Of a stretch of 64,000 bases of DNA, positions 1-10,396 are shown piece by piece. Each line of letters begins with the position of its first letter. Positions within the stretch are counted from its first letter, which is position 1. The notes under the pieces are model-generated. The model had not been told where the DNA came from. It was given only the letters and a program-made list of their open reading frames with translations, and made no database searches. Source of the DNA: Deferribacteraceae bacterium V6Fe1 (GTDB taxonomy: Bacteria > Chrysiogenota > Deferribacteres > Deferribacterales > Deferrivibrionaceae); assembly GCA_022813675.1 (NCBI GenBank), contig CP063375.1, positions 1,500,001 through 1,564,000 on the forward strand, read 5' to 3'. Both the position numbers and the translations under genes were made by a program.

Positions 1-848
1 ATTATATCCCCCTTTCTTAGCCCTATCTTTTCTGCAGAGCTCCCCTTATCCACCTTTTCCACGCTAAGTCCGTCTTTCGTTTCTTCAATTATCATCCCTG
101 TGTAAGTTGGTCTGATTTTACCGTATTTTGTTATTTCTTCTGTAACTCTTTTTAAGATATCTATAGGTATTGAAAAGCCTATGCCCTGGGCTTCTTTGTA
201 AATAGCAGAATTTATTCCGATAACTTCTCCATCTAAGTTAACCAAAGGGCCGCCGCTATTTCCGGGATTGATAGGTGCATCGATTTGTATGAAAGTCGAA
301 AAAGAATTATTTATATTCAAAATGCGGTTAGTATTGCTCACTACGCCTGTGCTTACAGAGCTTTCAAGCCCGTAAGGGTTTCCCATTGCAATAACAGTTT
401 CCCCAAGCATAATATCACTACTTGTACCAAGGGTCACGGGGGTAACGTTTTTAATATTTTTTACCTTAATTATTGCTATGTCCAGGTCTTCATCACCACC
501 TATCAGCTCTGCTTCATATTGAATTTCATCCCCTGCTACGGCATAAATTTTAGAAGCTGATTTTATCACATGATAATTTGTCACAGCAGTACCATCGGTA
601 TCAATAAAAAAACCGGAGCCAATACTTTCTGTCTTATAAGTCTTTTTAAAACCAAAAAATTCACCGAAGAAAGGGTCATCAAAGAAGGGGTTGAAATCCC
701 TTTGGACTATTCTCTCTGTTCTTATATTAATTACACTGTTTTTAATAAGTTTGACAGCCTTGACAACTTCCGTCTCCCTGTGGGAGCAAAATGCAAAATT
801 TGCAGCAAGAAGTATTATTAGTATTGACTTAACAATCTTGTTCAACAT
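1..848 (-). CDS. HtrA/DegP-family periplasmic serine protease (C-terminus beyond window)
   Basis: Envelope quality-control protease of the HtrA (Do/DegP/DegQ) family, which degrades or refolds misfolded exported proteins. Read from the ATG at 848, about 282 residues lie in the window. Residues 5-20 form a hydrophobic export signal ending near Cys21; the lipobox (FAFC) is poor, so lipidation is uncertain. The catalytic triad is visible: His93 (TNYHV), Asp123 (DLDIAII) and Ser198 (NPGNSGGPL). A Phe-rich stretch at about 52-67 matches the LA-loop region of HtrA proteins. A PDZ domain begins near residue 245 and runs off the window edge, so the number of PDZ domains cannot be told. It is divergent from the gene at 943. 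Confidence 0.93.
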   Translation of the reverse strand, partial: MLNKIVKSILIILLAANFAFCSHRETEVVKAVKLIKNSVINIRTERIVQRDFNPFFDDPFFGEFFGFKKTYKTESIGSGFFIDTDGTAVTNYHVIKSASKIYAVAGDEIQYEAELIGGDEDLDIAIIKVKNIKNVTPVTLGTSSDIMLGETVIAMGNPYGLESSVSTGVVSNTNRILNINNSFSTFIQIDAPINPGNSGGPLVNLDGEVIGINSAIYKEAQGIGFSIPIDILKRVTEEITKYGKIRPTYTGMIIEETKDGLSVEKVDKGSSAEKIGLRKGDI

Positions 849-942
849 AGATGCAATAATAATTGAAAAAATAATTAAATTCAATGAAATATCTGCTAAA
901 ATATGTTATGATTTTATAAATACTTTATATGAGAAGGAGTAT

Positions 943-2490
943 ATGATGAATCGCTTGGGAGAAGATCTGTTAGCAAAAGGTTTGATATCGAAAGAGCAGC
1001 TGAATACAGCTCTTGAAAGACAAAAGGTTACTAAAGAAAGATTGGGCAATATATTGGTGAAACTTGGGTTTATCACTGAGCAGGATCTGTCTAATTTTTT
1101 AATAGAAAAGTATAATGTGCCAAAATATTCGGAAGAAACGGTAAGTATCCCCGCAAGTTTACAAAAGATGGTAGATTTTAATTATGTTGTAAATTATGGG
1201 ATTATTCCGTTCAAGGCTGACGATAAATCTATCTATGTGGGGATTAATAACTTTAACAATTTGATTGAAATTGACTCATTAAACCAAAGATTGGGGAAGA
1301 AGGTTGTCCCTTACTTTTTCAAAGATTCGATGTTTGAAAAGATAATGAGTGATTTTGCTAAATTTCCTTATGGCGTTAAAGATTATGAGTTTAAACCTTT
1401 CAAGGTATTTGCTAAGGATAAGCTTAATTCCAATTACACCCTTGCAGATTTTTTGAAGGTACTTGAAGAGTTTGACAGCTCATTGAAATATGTAATATTT
1501 ATGGAAGGGGAGAGGCCTGTTGCCAGAAAGTCAAGAGTAAATTACAGGCTTGTTTTTGATGAGATTAAAAGGGCTAAGATTCTTGAGTTTATTAAACAGA
1601 CAACAGGGGAAGATGAACGTAAAAAGCTTGTTAAGGATGGGTATGTTAATTTTAAAAAAGAGTTTAACAATAAAACATATTCCTTTTTAATTTTTAAAAG
1701 CCAAGATAAGTTTAGTATCCATGTAAAAGATGCATCATCCACTATTCCTGATATTGAAAACTTGGGATTTAAAGAAGATATACAAAAATACTTAGTCCAA
1801 GTCCCAAAAGGGCTGACTATTTTTACCGCTCCGTACAGACACGGAAAGAGCACCGTATTTTCTTCCATTGTAAATCTATATAACAAAACTAAGCCTTTTA
1901 ATATTGTCATGATAGATACTAATATTGAAAACTATATCCCTCAGAATAAATCAGTTGTCACTATTATTGAGTGTGAAGAAAAGAGTCAGTTTTCAAAAAA
2001 ATTGAGAATTGCAAATGAATTGGACCCTGATGTTGTTTTTGTTTCTGACATTCCGGATGTTGAAACACTTGATATGCTTCTCAATATATGTGAGTCCGGG
2101 GCGTCTGTATTTGTTGCAATGGATTGTGGCAGTATTAGTGTGTTTTTCGAAAAGATAAATCTGATTGCTGCAGGTGCCAGCGACTACTATTTGAGCAGAC
2201 TTGCAGATATGATAAACGGTATTATAAATATGCGCCTTGTGCCTGTCAAAGGAATAGATAGACGGATTTTGGTTTATGAATCTGTATTTAATGCCTTTAA
2301 GCTTAAAAAAGCAATTAAGGATAAAAATTTTTCGTATATAGATACGCAATTTAAGGGGACACCCGATTTTATCCCAATAGAGAAAAAACTTGCAGAATTG
2401 TTTAATAAGGGTACGATTGAGTATGATGTGGCTGAGACTTTTTCAAATGATGTGGAGCTCTTCAAGAGGTATGCTAACATAAATATTTAA
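943..2490 (+). CDS. MshEN-domain protein with degenerate PilT/GspE-type ATPase domain
   Basis: Relative of type II secretion/type IV pilus ATPases, 515 aa. The N-terminus (about 3-140) looks like the MshEN/T2SSE_N domain (LGEDLLAKGLISKEQL, a typical opening). From about 180 it follows the PilT/GspE fold, but key motifs are eroded. The Walker A region reads APYRHGKST instead of GPTGSGKST. The Walker B/acidic region reads DPDVVFVSDIPD instead of DPDxILVGEIRD. The His-box region has VAMDC instead of ATLHT. I infer weak or absent ATPase activity and perhaps a regulatory or nucleotide-sensing role. Start: ATG 943 or 946, with GAGAAGGAG at 931-939; the frame is open further upstream, but the similarity begins here. 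It heads the long gene run; no pilus genes are adjacent. Confidence 0.75.
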   Translation: MMNRLGEDLLAKGLISKEQLNTALERQKVTKERLGNILVKLGFITEQDLSNFLIEKYNVPKYSEETVSIPASLQKMVDFNYVVNYGIIPFKADDKSIYVGINNFNNLIEIDSLNQRLGKKVVPYFFKDSMFEKIMSDFAKFPYGVKDYEFKPFKVFAKDKLNSNYTLADFLKVLEEFDSSLKYVIFMEGERPVARKSRVNYRLVFDEIKRAKILEFIKQTTGEDERKKLVKDGYVNFKKEFNNKTYSFLIFKSQDKFSIHVKDASSTIPDIENLGFKEDIQKYLVQVPKGLTIFTAPYRHGKSTVFSSIVNLYNKTKPFNIVMIDTNIENYIPQNKSVVTIIECEEKSQFSKKLRIANELDPDVVFVSDIPDVETLDMLLNICESGASVFVAMDCGSISVFFEKINLIAAGASDYYLSRLADMINGIINMRLVPVKGIDRRILVYESVFNAFKLKKAIKDKNFSYIDTQFKGTPDFIPIEKKLAELFNKGTIEYDVAETFSNDVELFKRYANINI

Positions 2491-2491
2491 G

Positions 2492-4276
2492 ATGGATATA
2501 CAGACTTTTTTTTCTGTGGACTCCCCCCTTGTTTCGCTTCTCCCTGATTTCAAAGTGCGAAAATACCAGGGGGATTTGTCCGCATTTATTAATGATACGA
2601 TAGAAAATTATGAGACATCTGTGATAGAAGCTCCTACGGGGAGCGGTAAGACACTGGCATATCTTATCCCTGCATTTTTATCTAATAAGAAAGTGATAAT
2701 ATCCACCAAATCAAAACAACTTATGAATCAGCTGTACTATAAGGATATAGCGGCACTTAAACAGCTTACTATATGGGATAAGTATGTAAGTGTGTTGAAA
2801 GGGAAGAAAAACTACTTTTGTTTGCAGAGATATTACAAGTATATACTACCTTTTGCGGATGAATATCCTGATGTAGTGGAGTGGTATGGTGATAAAAAGA
2901 ATGAAGAGATTCTTGAAGTGCCATTTTATAGATTTGATGAAGCGGTGCATGACAAGATAACTGCCGATAGTTTTCAGTGTAGTGCCGGCAAGTGCGAATA
3001 TTTTGGTGTATGTCATTTTTATCGGGCAAAAGAGATTGCCAATATGTCTGATATCGTTATAACAAATCACTATTTGCTTCTTACTGATATAGCTTCAAAA
3101 AGTAAATCTGGCTTTTTGTCAAACTTTGAAAATTTTGACCATATTATTTTCGATGAAGCACACTCGATTGTTGATATTTTCCCGATGTTTGCTGGCGAAG
3201 AGGTTTCTTTGAATAACCTGAAATCTTTTTTAAAAGATAATAAAGATTTGATAAGGATTGACATATATACGGAGATAACAAATAAAATTAGAGTTTTTGA
3301 AACTAAGATTAAAAATAAAGAAACTTTGAATGAAAACCATATAAATACTTTCGAGAATATTTTAAATTTTATCAGAGAAAATATATTGGATTTGTTGGAA
3401 AATGATGAAAGGGAAAATTTTAAAAAGATTGAAAAAAGTTTTAAGTTTATACTTGAGCATACGGGGGTGAAGTTGGTTGAGCCCACCAAACAGTCGGCAC
3501 TAATAAAATTATTGCCTTTAAAAGTTAATGACATATTTTACGAGGGGCTTACTAAAACGGCTATTAGTGCTACTTTTATCAGTGCTACCCTTACTACGGA
3601 CAAATCGTTCGATTTTTTCAAGCAAGAGCTTGGTTTGCCAAACAATATCTCTGAATATATTGTCGACCAAAATAATTTTAGGAAGAATTCCGTATATGTA
3701 ATCCCTAAGAATGCCAAAGATAAGTCAAAGCTATATGTAGAGTATGTGAGTAAAATTGATGCACCAATGCTTATAATTTTTAACAGCATAAGCATGATGA
3801 ATAAAATGTATGAAATATTAAAAGAGAATGTTAAAAATAAGAATATTATTTTGCAGCAAAGTGTAAATATGGGTGAATTTTTCGCTGACAGTAAAGATGT
3901 TATACTTGGCTGTGCTGTTTTGAGAGAAGGGATAGACATAAAGACAAATTCTAAAATAAAATGTGTAATTATAGACAAACTTCCCTTTGAAAATATCAGT
4001 GATGTTTATCTGAATATGAAGGCAAAAGATATTGAAGAAAACGGCAAAAATTCTTTTAAAGACTTTTATCTGCCGCGCGCAGTTATATATTTCAAACAAT
4101 CTATCGGAAGATTGATTAGAAGTGAAGATGATTCAGGTGTTTGTATAATTTTGGATGACAGGGTACTTACTAAAAATTATGGAAAGTATTTCCTTGAAGA
4201 AATAGATAAAAATAGAATATATGATGATTTGCAGTCTGCACTTAATGATTTGGAGGATAGTTATGAACAGTATTAA
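2492..4276 (+). CDS. dinG: DinG/XPD-like Fe-S superfamily 2 DNA helicase
   Basis: ATP-dependent 5'-3' DNA helicase of the DinG/Rad3 type, 594 aa, acting on branched or damaged DNA. Visible motifs: Walker A APTGSGKT (47-54), four cysteines suited to a [4Fe-4S] cluster (Cys110, Cys163, Cys168, Cys174), DEAH box (221-224), and the C-terminal QSIGRLIRSEDD motif VI. No N-terminal exonuclease domain is present, so it is the short DinG form. It starts one base after the preceding stop and overlaps the next gene by 14 bp, so translation is probably coupled. Symbol is by family resemblance; it could equally be labelled YoaA-like. Confidence 0.9.
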   Translation: MDIQTFFSVDSPLVSLLPDFKVRKYQGDLSAFINDTIENYETSVIEAPTGSGKTLAYLIPAFLSNKKVIISTKSKQLMNQLYYKDIAALKQLTIWDKYVSVLKGKKNYFCLQRYYKYILPFADEYPDVVEWYGDKKNEEILEVPFYRFDEAVHDKITADSFQCSAGKCEYFGVCHFYRAKEIANMSDIVITNHYLLLTDIASKSKSGFLSNFENFDHIIFDEAHSIVDIFPMFAGEEVSLNNLKSFLKDNKDLIRIDIYTEITNKIRVFETKIKNKETLNENHINTFENILNFIRENILDLLENDERENFKKIEKSFKFILEHTGVKLVEPTKQSALIKLLPLKVNDIFYEGLTKTAISATFISATLTTDKSFDFFKQELGLPNNISEYIVDQNNFRKNSVYVIPKNAKDKSKLYVEYVSKIDAPMLIIFNSISMMNKMYEILKENVKNKNIILQQSVNMGEFFADSKDVILGCAVLREGIDIKTNSKIKCVIIDKLPFENISDVYLNMKAKDIEENGKNSFKDFYLPRAVIYFKQSIGRLIRSEDDSGVCIILDDRVLTKNYGKYFLEEIDKNRIYDDLQSALNDLEDSYEQY

Positions 4277-5618
4277 ATTGGACTATAATTTTTGTATGAG
4301 CGATAACGTTAATTCATCTATTTCATACGATGACTTGCAAAAAAAGATAAATCAAGTCAAGTCAGGCTATTCCAAACTTATGGAAATGGTTTCAAGTGGT
4401 GAGGTAGGATTTACTAAGTTGCCTGACAAAGACTTAAGCAAGATTGTAGATTATGCGAAAAGTGTGAGCGGGCAGTTCAATGATATGATTGTTATTGGAA
4501 TTGGCGGTTCTTCATTGGGACTTGAGGCAATAGAGAATGCTCTTTTACCATTTAATTTTAATACATTAAGCCTTGCGGAAAGAGGATATTTCCCAAGGCT
4601 TTGGGTAGCAGACAATGTTGACCCCGTAAAGATAGGGTGGATACTCAAAAAGTGCAATCCTGAGGATACGTTGGTCTTGATAGTGACAAAATCGGGAAGT
4701 ACCGTTGAGACAGCCGCAAATGCTTGTATTGTAATTGAATGGCTTAAAGAGTCAGGCGTTGATATTAAAAAGCATGTTGTGGCGATTACCGACCCTGAAA
4801 GCGGGAGTTTGAGAAAATATGTAAATGAGTCCGGTATTCAGTCATTTGAGGTTGAAAAGAATGTGGGTGGGAGATTTTCAGTTTTATCTGCGGTGGGGCT
4901 TTTGCCTGCTGCAATTTTGGGCGTAAAAGCAGACAAATTATTGGAAGGTGCTAAATATGCACTTGAAAATGAAAGGCAGTTTTTAACACTTTCGGCTATT
5001 TACTTGCATTATTATCTTGAGAAAAGAATAAATGTATTAATGCCTTATAGTTCAAGTTTACAAAAGTTTTCTTTTTGGTTTTCACAGCTTTGGGCTGAGA
5101 GTCTTGGCAAAAAGTATGATATGAGTGGCAATGAGGTGTTTACAGGGACGACTCCGTTTCCTGCAATAGGTGCCAATGACCAACATTCATTGGTGCAGCT
5201 TTTTAGAGAAGGTCCTGATGATAAGCTGATTACATTTGTGGAAGTGAAAAGTCATGCTTTGGAGAAATCTATCAAGGAGCCTTTTTATGGGGATTTCGAC
5301 TATTTGAAAGGGGTAGAGCTGTCAGCCCTTTTAAATACAGAACTTGCCGCTACTGAAGCTGCTCTTTTAAAAAGTAATAGACCGAGTTTAAAAATCATTG
5401 TTGATTATCTTGATGAATTTTCTTTGGGATATCTTTTTATGTTATATGAACTTACTACCGCTATAGTAGGTCTTAGTTTAAATGTTAATCCGTTTGACCA
5501 GCCCGGTGTTGAGGAAGGAAAACAGTTTGCATATGGAATTTTGGGTAGAAAAGGGTTTGAAGAAAAGCTTATGGAATTTAAAAAACTGAATAGTAAAATT
5601 GATGAGTACATTATTTGA
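4263..5618 (+). CDS. pgi: Glucose-6-phosphate isomerase
   Basis: Cytoplasmic enzyme interconverting glucose-6-phosphate and fructose-6-phosphate, 451 aa. The SIS fold is shown by IGIGGSSLGLEA near residue 75, VTKSGSTVET near 145, and the C-terminal GRKG/EEGKQFAYG region containing PGVEEGKQ. The ATG at 4263 was chosen because GGAGG (4252-4256) sits just upstream and the conserved part starts here; the frame remains open upstream into dinG. The end overlaps tilS. It supplies fructose-6-phosphate for the amino-sugar and KDO precursor pathways encoded further along the same run. Confidence 0.95.
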   Translation: MNSIKLDYNFCMSDNVNSSISYDDLQKKINQVKSGYSKLMEMVSSGEVGFTKLPDKDLSKIVDYAKSVSGQFNDMIVIGIGGSSLGLEAIENALLPFNFNTLSLAERGYFPRLWVADNVDPVKIGWILKKCNPEDTLVLIVTKSGSTVETAANACIVIEWLKESGVDIKKHVVAITDPESGSLRKYVNESGIQSFEVEKNVGGRFSVLSAVGLLPAAILGVKADKLLEGAKYALENERQFLTLSAIYLHYYLEKRINVLMPYSSSLQKFSFWFSQLWAESLGKKYDMSGNEVFTGTTPFPAIGANDQHSLVQLFREGPDDKLITFVEVKSHALEKSIKEPFYGDFDYLKGVELSALLNTELAATEAALLKSNRPSLKIIVDYLDEFSLGYLFMLYELTTAIVGLSLNVNPFDQPGVEEGKQFAYGILGRKGFEEKLMEFKKLNSKIDEYII

Positions 5619-6825
5619 ACAAGAGCTACTTAAAAATCTAACTTACTGTAAGAATAAAAAAATACTTGTTGCCTTTTCAGGTGGGGCTGATTCATCCGCT
5701 CTTTTGTATGCTCTTGTAAAAAATGATTTTGATGTAATTGCTTGCCATGTGAATCATTCCATAAGAGGAGAGTTTGCAGACAGGGATGAAATGTTTTGCG
5801 TAGATTTTTGTAAAAAGCTTAATGTGGAATTGATTGTAAAGAGAATAAATGTTCCGGAATATGTGAGAAAAAATAATGTTAGTGTTGAGGATGCCGCGAG
5901 AAAGCTCAGGTATGACGAGCTATTTAAGGTATTTGAAGAGAAAAATGCTGATTACATGTTTACTGCTCACCATCTGGATGACCTTGTTGAAACATTTTTT
6001 GTAAAGCTTTTTCAAGGGAGCTCTATTTACAATTTGAAGGGATTTGGTTTTAATGAAGGGTTTTTAAAAAGACCTCTTCTTTATATTAAAAAGGAATTGA
6101 TTCTTGATTTTATTAAAGAGGAAAATATTAAATATGTTGTTGATGAGACAAATTTTTCTTCAGATTATGTTAGAAATTGGCTGAGAGCAGAAATTATCCC
6201 CGTGATTAAGAGCTATAGTGCCGGATATTTAAAAAATATTATTAAAATTCAAAATGAATCTGGTGAGTTGAAAGATTATCTTTCACATAAGATAAAAAAT
6301 GTAAAGTTTGATAGGCACAATACTTATTATTCTTGTTCTTTGAAAAAGCTCGTAAAATTGGATACTTATGAAAAAAAGTTTGTTTTTGCAGAATTTTTTA
6401 AAAAATTTTTCAGAGTAGAGAAAGTACATGTTGAGTTGGCTTTGGAATGTATTGAAAAGAGCGAGCACTCTGTGAGAATAAATTTACCAAAAGACTATAT
6501 TTTTGAAAAAAGTTATGATAAAATCTATTTTTTTAATAAAAATATATTGTGCGGGTTTAGATATAATAAAAGCCCCGGAGAAAGTCGTGTTTTTATAAGT
6601 GAAATTGGTAAAAATATTGAGTTTTCCGGAGAGCTTACTCATATGGAATTAACGGTAAGAAACAGACTTCCCGGTGATAGATTAAAAGGGAAAAAAGTAA
6701 AAGACCTTTTTATAGATAAAAAAGTGGACCTTTTTTTGAGAGATATTTCATGTGTAGTTGAAAGTTGTGGCAAAATTATTTATGTTGAAAATATTACGGA
6801 AAGTGAAAGTATAAAAATAATATAG
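5602..6825 (+). CDS. tilS: tRNA(Ile)-lysidine synthase
   Basis: ATP-dependent enzyme that converts the wobble C of the CAU-anticodon tRNA-Ile to lysidine, so that it reads AUA. The PP-loop motif SGGADSS is at about residues 28-34; HHLDDLVET and the C-terminal TilS substrate-binding region (RNRLPGDRL, about 350-359) follow. Length 407 aa, a usual size. Starts: TTG 5599 and ATG 5602 are in frame; ATG is preferred. Overlaps the 3' end of pgi. In B. subtilis tilS-hpt-ftsH is a known cluster, and the same order occurs here. Confidence 0.94.
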   Translation: MSTLFEQELLKNLTYCKNKKILVAFSGGADSSALLYALVKNDFDVIACHVNHSIRGEFADRDEMFCVDFCKKLNVELIVKRINVPEYVRKNNVSVEDAARKLRYDELFKVFEEKNADYMFTAHHLDDLVETFFVKLFQGSSIYNLKGFGFNEGFLKRPLLYIKKELILDFIKEENIKYVVDETNFSSDYVRNWLRAEIIPVIKSYSAGYLKNIIKIQNESGELKDYLSHKIKNVKFDRHNTYYSCSLKKLVKLDTYEKKFVFAEFFKKFFRVEKVHVELALECIEKSEHSVRINLPKDYIFEKSYDKIYFFNKNILCGFRYNKSPGESRVFISEIGKNIEFSGELTHMELTVRNRLPGDRLKGKKVKDLFIDKKVDLFLRDISCVVESCGKIIYVENITESESIKII

Positions 6826-6838
6826 ATTAGGAGAGTAT

Positions 6839-7378
6839 ATGAGTAAGCATGTTTTGGAACCTTTTATAAAAAAGGAAGATATAGCGTTAAAAGTAAAAGA
6901 GCTGGGTGAGAAAATTACAAATGATTTTAAAGGTGAGAAGGTGTTACTTGTGGGAGTATTGAAAGGTGCTTGGATGTTTCTAAGCGATTTGTCCAAAAAT
7001 ATAGATCTTGATGTTGAGATAAGTTTTATAAGTGTTTCAAGCTATGTTGGCGAGAAGACTACTACAAGTGGGGTTGTTCGTTTGATGTGTGATATAGACA
7101 GACCGCTTGAGGGTAAAAATTTGATTTTAGTGGAAGATATTGTTGATACAGGTTTGACCTTAAATTACTTGAAAAAGCTTCTTTCCGTAAGAAAACCAAA
7201 ATCTATCAGTATTTGTACTCTTTTGGATAAACCGTCAAGAAGGGTAGCTCCGATTAATCCGGATTATTGTGCTTTTGAAATACCTGATGAATTTGTTGTA
7301 GGTTACGGACTTGATTTTAATAATAGGTATAGAAATTTGCCTGAAATATACAAGCTAATAATAGGCGAAGATAATTAG
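6839..7378 (+). CDS. hpt: Hypoxanthine phosphoribosyltransferase
   Basis: Purine salvage enzyme that joins hypoxanthine or guanine to PRPP, 179 aa. The PRPP-binding signature [12 protein letters not shown] lies near residues 98-109, and the C-terminal [21 protein letters not shown] region is typical of bacterial HPRT. RBS GGAGAG precedes the ATG. It sits between tilS and ftsH, a gene order conserved in many bacteria. Confidence 0.95.
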   Translation: MSKHVLEPFIKKEDIALKVKELGEKITNDFKGEKVLLVGVLKGAWMFLSDLSKNIDLDVEISFISVSSYVGEKTTTSGVVRLMCDIDRPLEGKNLILVEDIVDTGLTLNYLKKLLSVRKPKSISICTLLDKPSRRVAPINPDYCAFEIPDEFVVGYGLDFNNRYRNLPEIYKLIIGEDN

Positions 7379-7386
7379 GAGGAGTA

Positions 7387-9225
7387 ATGAAGAACAATTT
7401 TTATAAAAACATTTCTTTATGGTTTGTAATAGCATTACTGATGGTAGTAATGTTTAATTTTTTTGATGCAGGCCAGGGGGTCAGACAAAAGATATCCTAT
7501 TCGGATTTTATTAATAAAGTAGCTACTGATCAGGTGCAGACTGTCCTTATCAAAGACAAGCTTATTACAGGCACATTTCAAAATGGTGAACAATTTGAAA
7601 CTTTTGCCCCGGATGATAATGAACTTGTCAAGATGTTAAGAGAGCACAATGTTCAGATATTTGTCAAGCCGCCTGAGCAAAATCCTTGGTATCTTCAAAT
7701 TTTAATTTCATGGCTTCCAATGATTCTTTTGATAGGGGTATGGATTTTCTTCATGAGACAGATGCAGGGCGGAAGCGGCAAAGCGTTTAGTTTTGGCAAA
7801 AGTAAAGCAAAGCTTTTAACTCAGGATCAGCACAAAGTCACTTTTAAAGATGTGGCAGGTGTCGAAGAGGCTAAAGAAGAGCTTGAAGAAATAATAGAAT
7901 TTTTAAAAGATCCGCACAAATTTCAAAAATTGGGTGGAAAGATTCCAAAAGGTGTTCTTCTGGTTGGCCCTCCGGGGACAGGTAAGACACTTTTGGCAAA
8001 AGCTGTGGCCGGTGAGGCCGGTGTGCCGTTTTTTACAATAAGCGGTTCGGATTTCGTTGAAATGTTTGTCGGTGTCGGAGCCTCCAGAGTGAGAGATTTG
8101 TTTGAACAAGGGAAAAAGAATGCTCCCTGTATAATTTTTATAGATGAAATTGACGCTGTGGGTAGACACAGAGGTGCAGGTCTTGGCGGAGGCCATGATG
8201 AAAGGGAACAGACATTGAATCAGCTTCTTGTGGAAATGGACGGATTTGAATCCGCAGAAGGGGTTATTCTTATTGCTGCAACTAACAGGCCTGATGTGTT
8301 AGACCCGGCTTTATTAAGACCGGGAAGATTTGACAGGCAGGTTGTCGTTCCGAGACCAGATTTTAAAGGGAGATTTGAGATATTAAAAGTACATGCTTCT
8401 AAGACACCCCTTGCTGATGATGTAAATTTGGAAATAATCGCAAAAGGTACACCGGGGTTTGCAGGCGCTGAGCTTGCTAATCTTGTAAATGAAGCAGCAC
8501 TTCTTGCAGCAAGAAAAAATAAAGATAAAGTCGGTATGGCAGAGTTTGAAGAGGCTAAAGACAAGGTGATGATGGGGAAAGAGAGAAGGAGCATGGTTAT
8601 TTCGGAAGAAGAGAAGGAAAATACCGCTTATCATGAAGCCGGCCATGCTATTGTCGCAAAATTTATCCCCGGCAGCGACCCTGTTCACAAAGTTAGTATC
8701 ATTCCAAGAGGTATGGCACTTGGTGTTACACAGCAATTGCCTAAGGATGATAAATATATGTACACAAAAGAATATCTTGAAGGAAGACTCGCCGTATTAA
8801 TGGGGGGTAGAGCAGCTGAGGTGTTGATTTTCAACAGGTATACGACAGGTGCAGGGAATGATATAGAAAGGGCTACAGATATTGCAAGAAATATGGTCTG
8901 TTCTTGGGGTATGAGTGAAAAGCTGGGGCCGCTTGCCTTTGGGAAGAAGGATGAGGCTATATTTTTGGGAAAAGAATTGTCAACTCATAAAAATTTTAGC
9001 GAGAAGACAGCAGTAATGATAGATGAAGAAGTAAAAGCTATTGTGACAACAAGCTACAGAAGAGCATATAAGATTTTGGAAGAACATTTGGATGTACTTC
9101 ATGCTGTATCTAAGTTGTTGTTGGAAAAAGAGACTATTGATGGCAAAGATATCGATCAGATTATAAATGGTGTAGAGATTTCCGAAGAAGAAGTTGAAAA
9201 GAAGGATGATGTTACAGCAGATTAG
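7387..9225 (+). CDS. ftsH: ATP-dependent zinc metalloprotease FtsH
   Basis: Membrane-anchored AAA+ protease that degrades membrane proteins and unstable regulators, 612 aa. Two transmembrane segments (about 10-27 and 106-125) enclose a periplasmic loop. The AAA module has Walker A GPPGTGKT and Walker B IIFIDEID, with the second region of homology at [20 protein letters not shown]. The zinc site HEAGH lies near residue 418. In other bacteria FtsH controls LpxC turnover and so LPS synthesis, which fits the downstream KDO/LPS genes, but that link is inference here. Confidence 0.97.
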   Translation: MKNNFYKNISLWFVIALLMVVMFNFFDAGQGVRQKISYSDFINKVATDQVQTVLIKDKLITGTFQNGEQFETFAPDDNELVKMLREHNVQIFVKPPEQNPWYLQILISWLPMILLIGVWIFFMRQMQGGSGKAFSFGKSKAKLLTQDQHKVTFKDVAGVEEAKEELEEIIEFLKDPHKFQKLGGKIPKGVLLVGPPGTGKTLLAKAVAGEAGVPFFTISGSDFVEMFVGVGASRVRDLFEQGKKNAPCIIFIDEIDAVGRHRGAGLGGGHDEREQTLNQLLVEMDGFESAEGVILIAATNRPDVLDPALLRPGRFDRQVVVPRPDFKGRFEILKVHASKTPLADDVNLEIIAKGTPGFAGAELANLVNEAALLAARKNKDKVGMAEFEEAKDKVMMGKERRSMVISEEEKENTAYHEAGHAIVAKFIPGSDPVHKVSIIPRGMALGVTQQLPKDDKYMYTKEYLEGRLAVLMGGRAAEVLIFNRYTTGAGNDIERATDIARNMVCSWGMSEKLGPLAFGKKDEAIFLGKELSTHKNFSEKTAVMIDEEVKAIVTTSYRRAYKILEEHLDVLHAVSKLLLEKETIDGKDIDQIINGVEISEEEVEKKDDVTAD

Positions 9226-10396
9226 CCCTGAGAAAGACAGATTGATATATGAAATAAAAAAGATAGGTGCTGACCCATACGCCCTAAAAATGTGGGAAAA
9301 AGGGGTCAATATTAATATAAAGTTTAAAAATATAAGCTATGCGCAGGCAAATATTATTAAGCAAGAAGCAATTGCAAGCGGTATTGATGCTGTAGTATCC
9401 AAAGGTACGGTATCGGGAGCAAAAGAGCGGACGGATATTTTGATTTTAGGAAACATAAATGGAGTAAGAAGGCTTGTTAAGCGGCTAAAGTTGCAGCCTT
9501 TCGGTTTGGAAAAGTTGGCGGAAGATATTAGTTTTTTAATATCTGCTAAGAGGAAAGATTATTTTTTGGCAAGAGATAAAAAGATTGAACTATCAAAAAC
9601 AGTTATTATGGGTATATTAAATGCTACTCCCGACTCTTTCAGTGATGGTGGGCTGTATCTTTCAGAGGAAAGTATCGGTGAACGACTTGCATTGTTAAAC
9701 AAATATTCGGACATTATAGATATCGGTGGTGAGTCGACAAGGCCCGGAGCTGCAGAGATTACAGATAGTGAGGAGATTAATAGAATTTCTTACCCGCTTG
9801 AAAAGGCATTGGAGTTAACTGATAAAGTAATTTCAGTTGATACTACAAAATCAAAGGTCGCAGAATATGCCCTAAAAAAAGGGGCACATATGATAAATGA
9901 TATCAGTGGACTTACATTTGACGCTGATATGGCAAGAGTTTGTGCTGATTTTGGTGCTGCAGTTTGTATTATGCATATCAAAGGAAGACCAAAAGATATG
10001 CAAGAAAATACGGACTATGGAAATATGCTTGAAGAGATAAAGTGCTTTTTACATGACCGTATAGATTACGCTTTGAAAATGGGAATTGATGAGGATAAAA
10101 TAATAATAGATCCCGGCATAGGATTTGGTAAATCATTGGAAGATAATTATGTTATAATTAAATATCTTAAAGAGTTTGAAAGTTTTGGATTCCCTTTGTT
10201 GATTGGGCTGTCGAGAAAATCTTTGATAGGCAAGGTAGATGGGAGTAAGGCAAATGAAAGGGATTTAACGTCTAAGGTACTTGAGGCAATAAGTGTTGTA
10301 AATGGTGCCGATATTATTAGGACGCATGACGTGGAGAATTTAAGTAAAATAATTACTGTTGTTGATTTTTATAAAAAGGTGAATATTAATGATTGA
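9206..10396 (+). CDS. folP: Dihydropteroate synthase with N-terminal extension
   Basis: Folate enzyme that condenses p-aminobenzoate with 6-hydroxymethyl-dihydropterin pyrophosphate. The catalytic TIM barrel starts near residue 125 with [37 protein letters not shown] and [11 protein letters not shown] follow. About 120 residues precede the barrel, an N-terminal region that I believe also occurs in some delta-proteobacterial FolP proteins and has no assigned role here. Start: ATG 9206 or 9209 (AAGAAGG directly upstream); a TTG at 9194 is also in frame. It overlaps ftsH by about 20 bp. The ftsH-folP-cdaA order points to co-transcription. Confidence 0.94.
   Translation: MMLQQISPEKDRLIYEIKKIGADPYALKMWEKGVNINIKFKNISYAQANIIKQEAIASGIDAVVSKGTVSGAKERTDILILGNINGVRRLVKRLKLQPFGLEKLAEDISFLISAKRKDYFLARDKKIELSKTVIMGILNATPDSFSDGGLYLSEESIGERLALLNKYSDIIDIGGESTRPGAAEITDSEEINRISYPLEKALELTDKVISVDTTKSKVAEYALKKGAHMINDISGLTFDADMARVCADFGAAVCIMHIKGRPKDMQENTDYGNMLEEIKCFLHDRIDYALKMGIDEDKIIIDPGIGFGKSLEDNYVIIKYLKEFESFGFPLLIGLSRKSLIGKVDGSKANERDLTSKVLEAISVVNGADIIRTHDVENLSKIITVVDFYKKVNIND

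Noticed and set aside
285-821. Plus-strand open frames before the ATPase gene
   Set aside because: They are antisense to the HtrA gene, whose catalytic triad is clear on the minus strand.
691-942. 84 extra N-terminal residues of the ATPase-like protein
   Set aside because: This stretch crosses the antisense HtrA start and the intergenic gap; a strong RBS and the domain start support 943.
3070-3978. Open frames of 140-150 codons on the minus strand inside the helicase gene
   Set aside because: They lie fully antisense to a conserved gene, have low-complexity Ser/Phe/Lys-rich translations and no ribosome-binding sites; same for antisense frames in ftsH, dnaK, dnaJ and pyrG.
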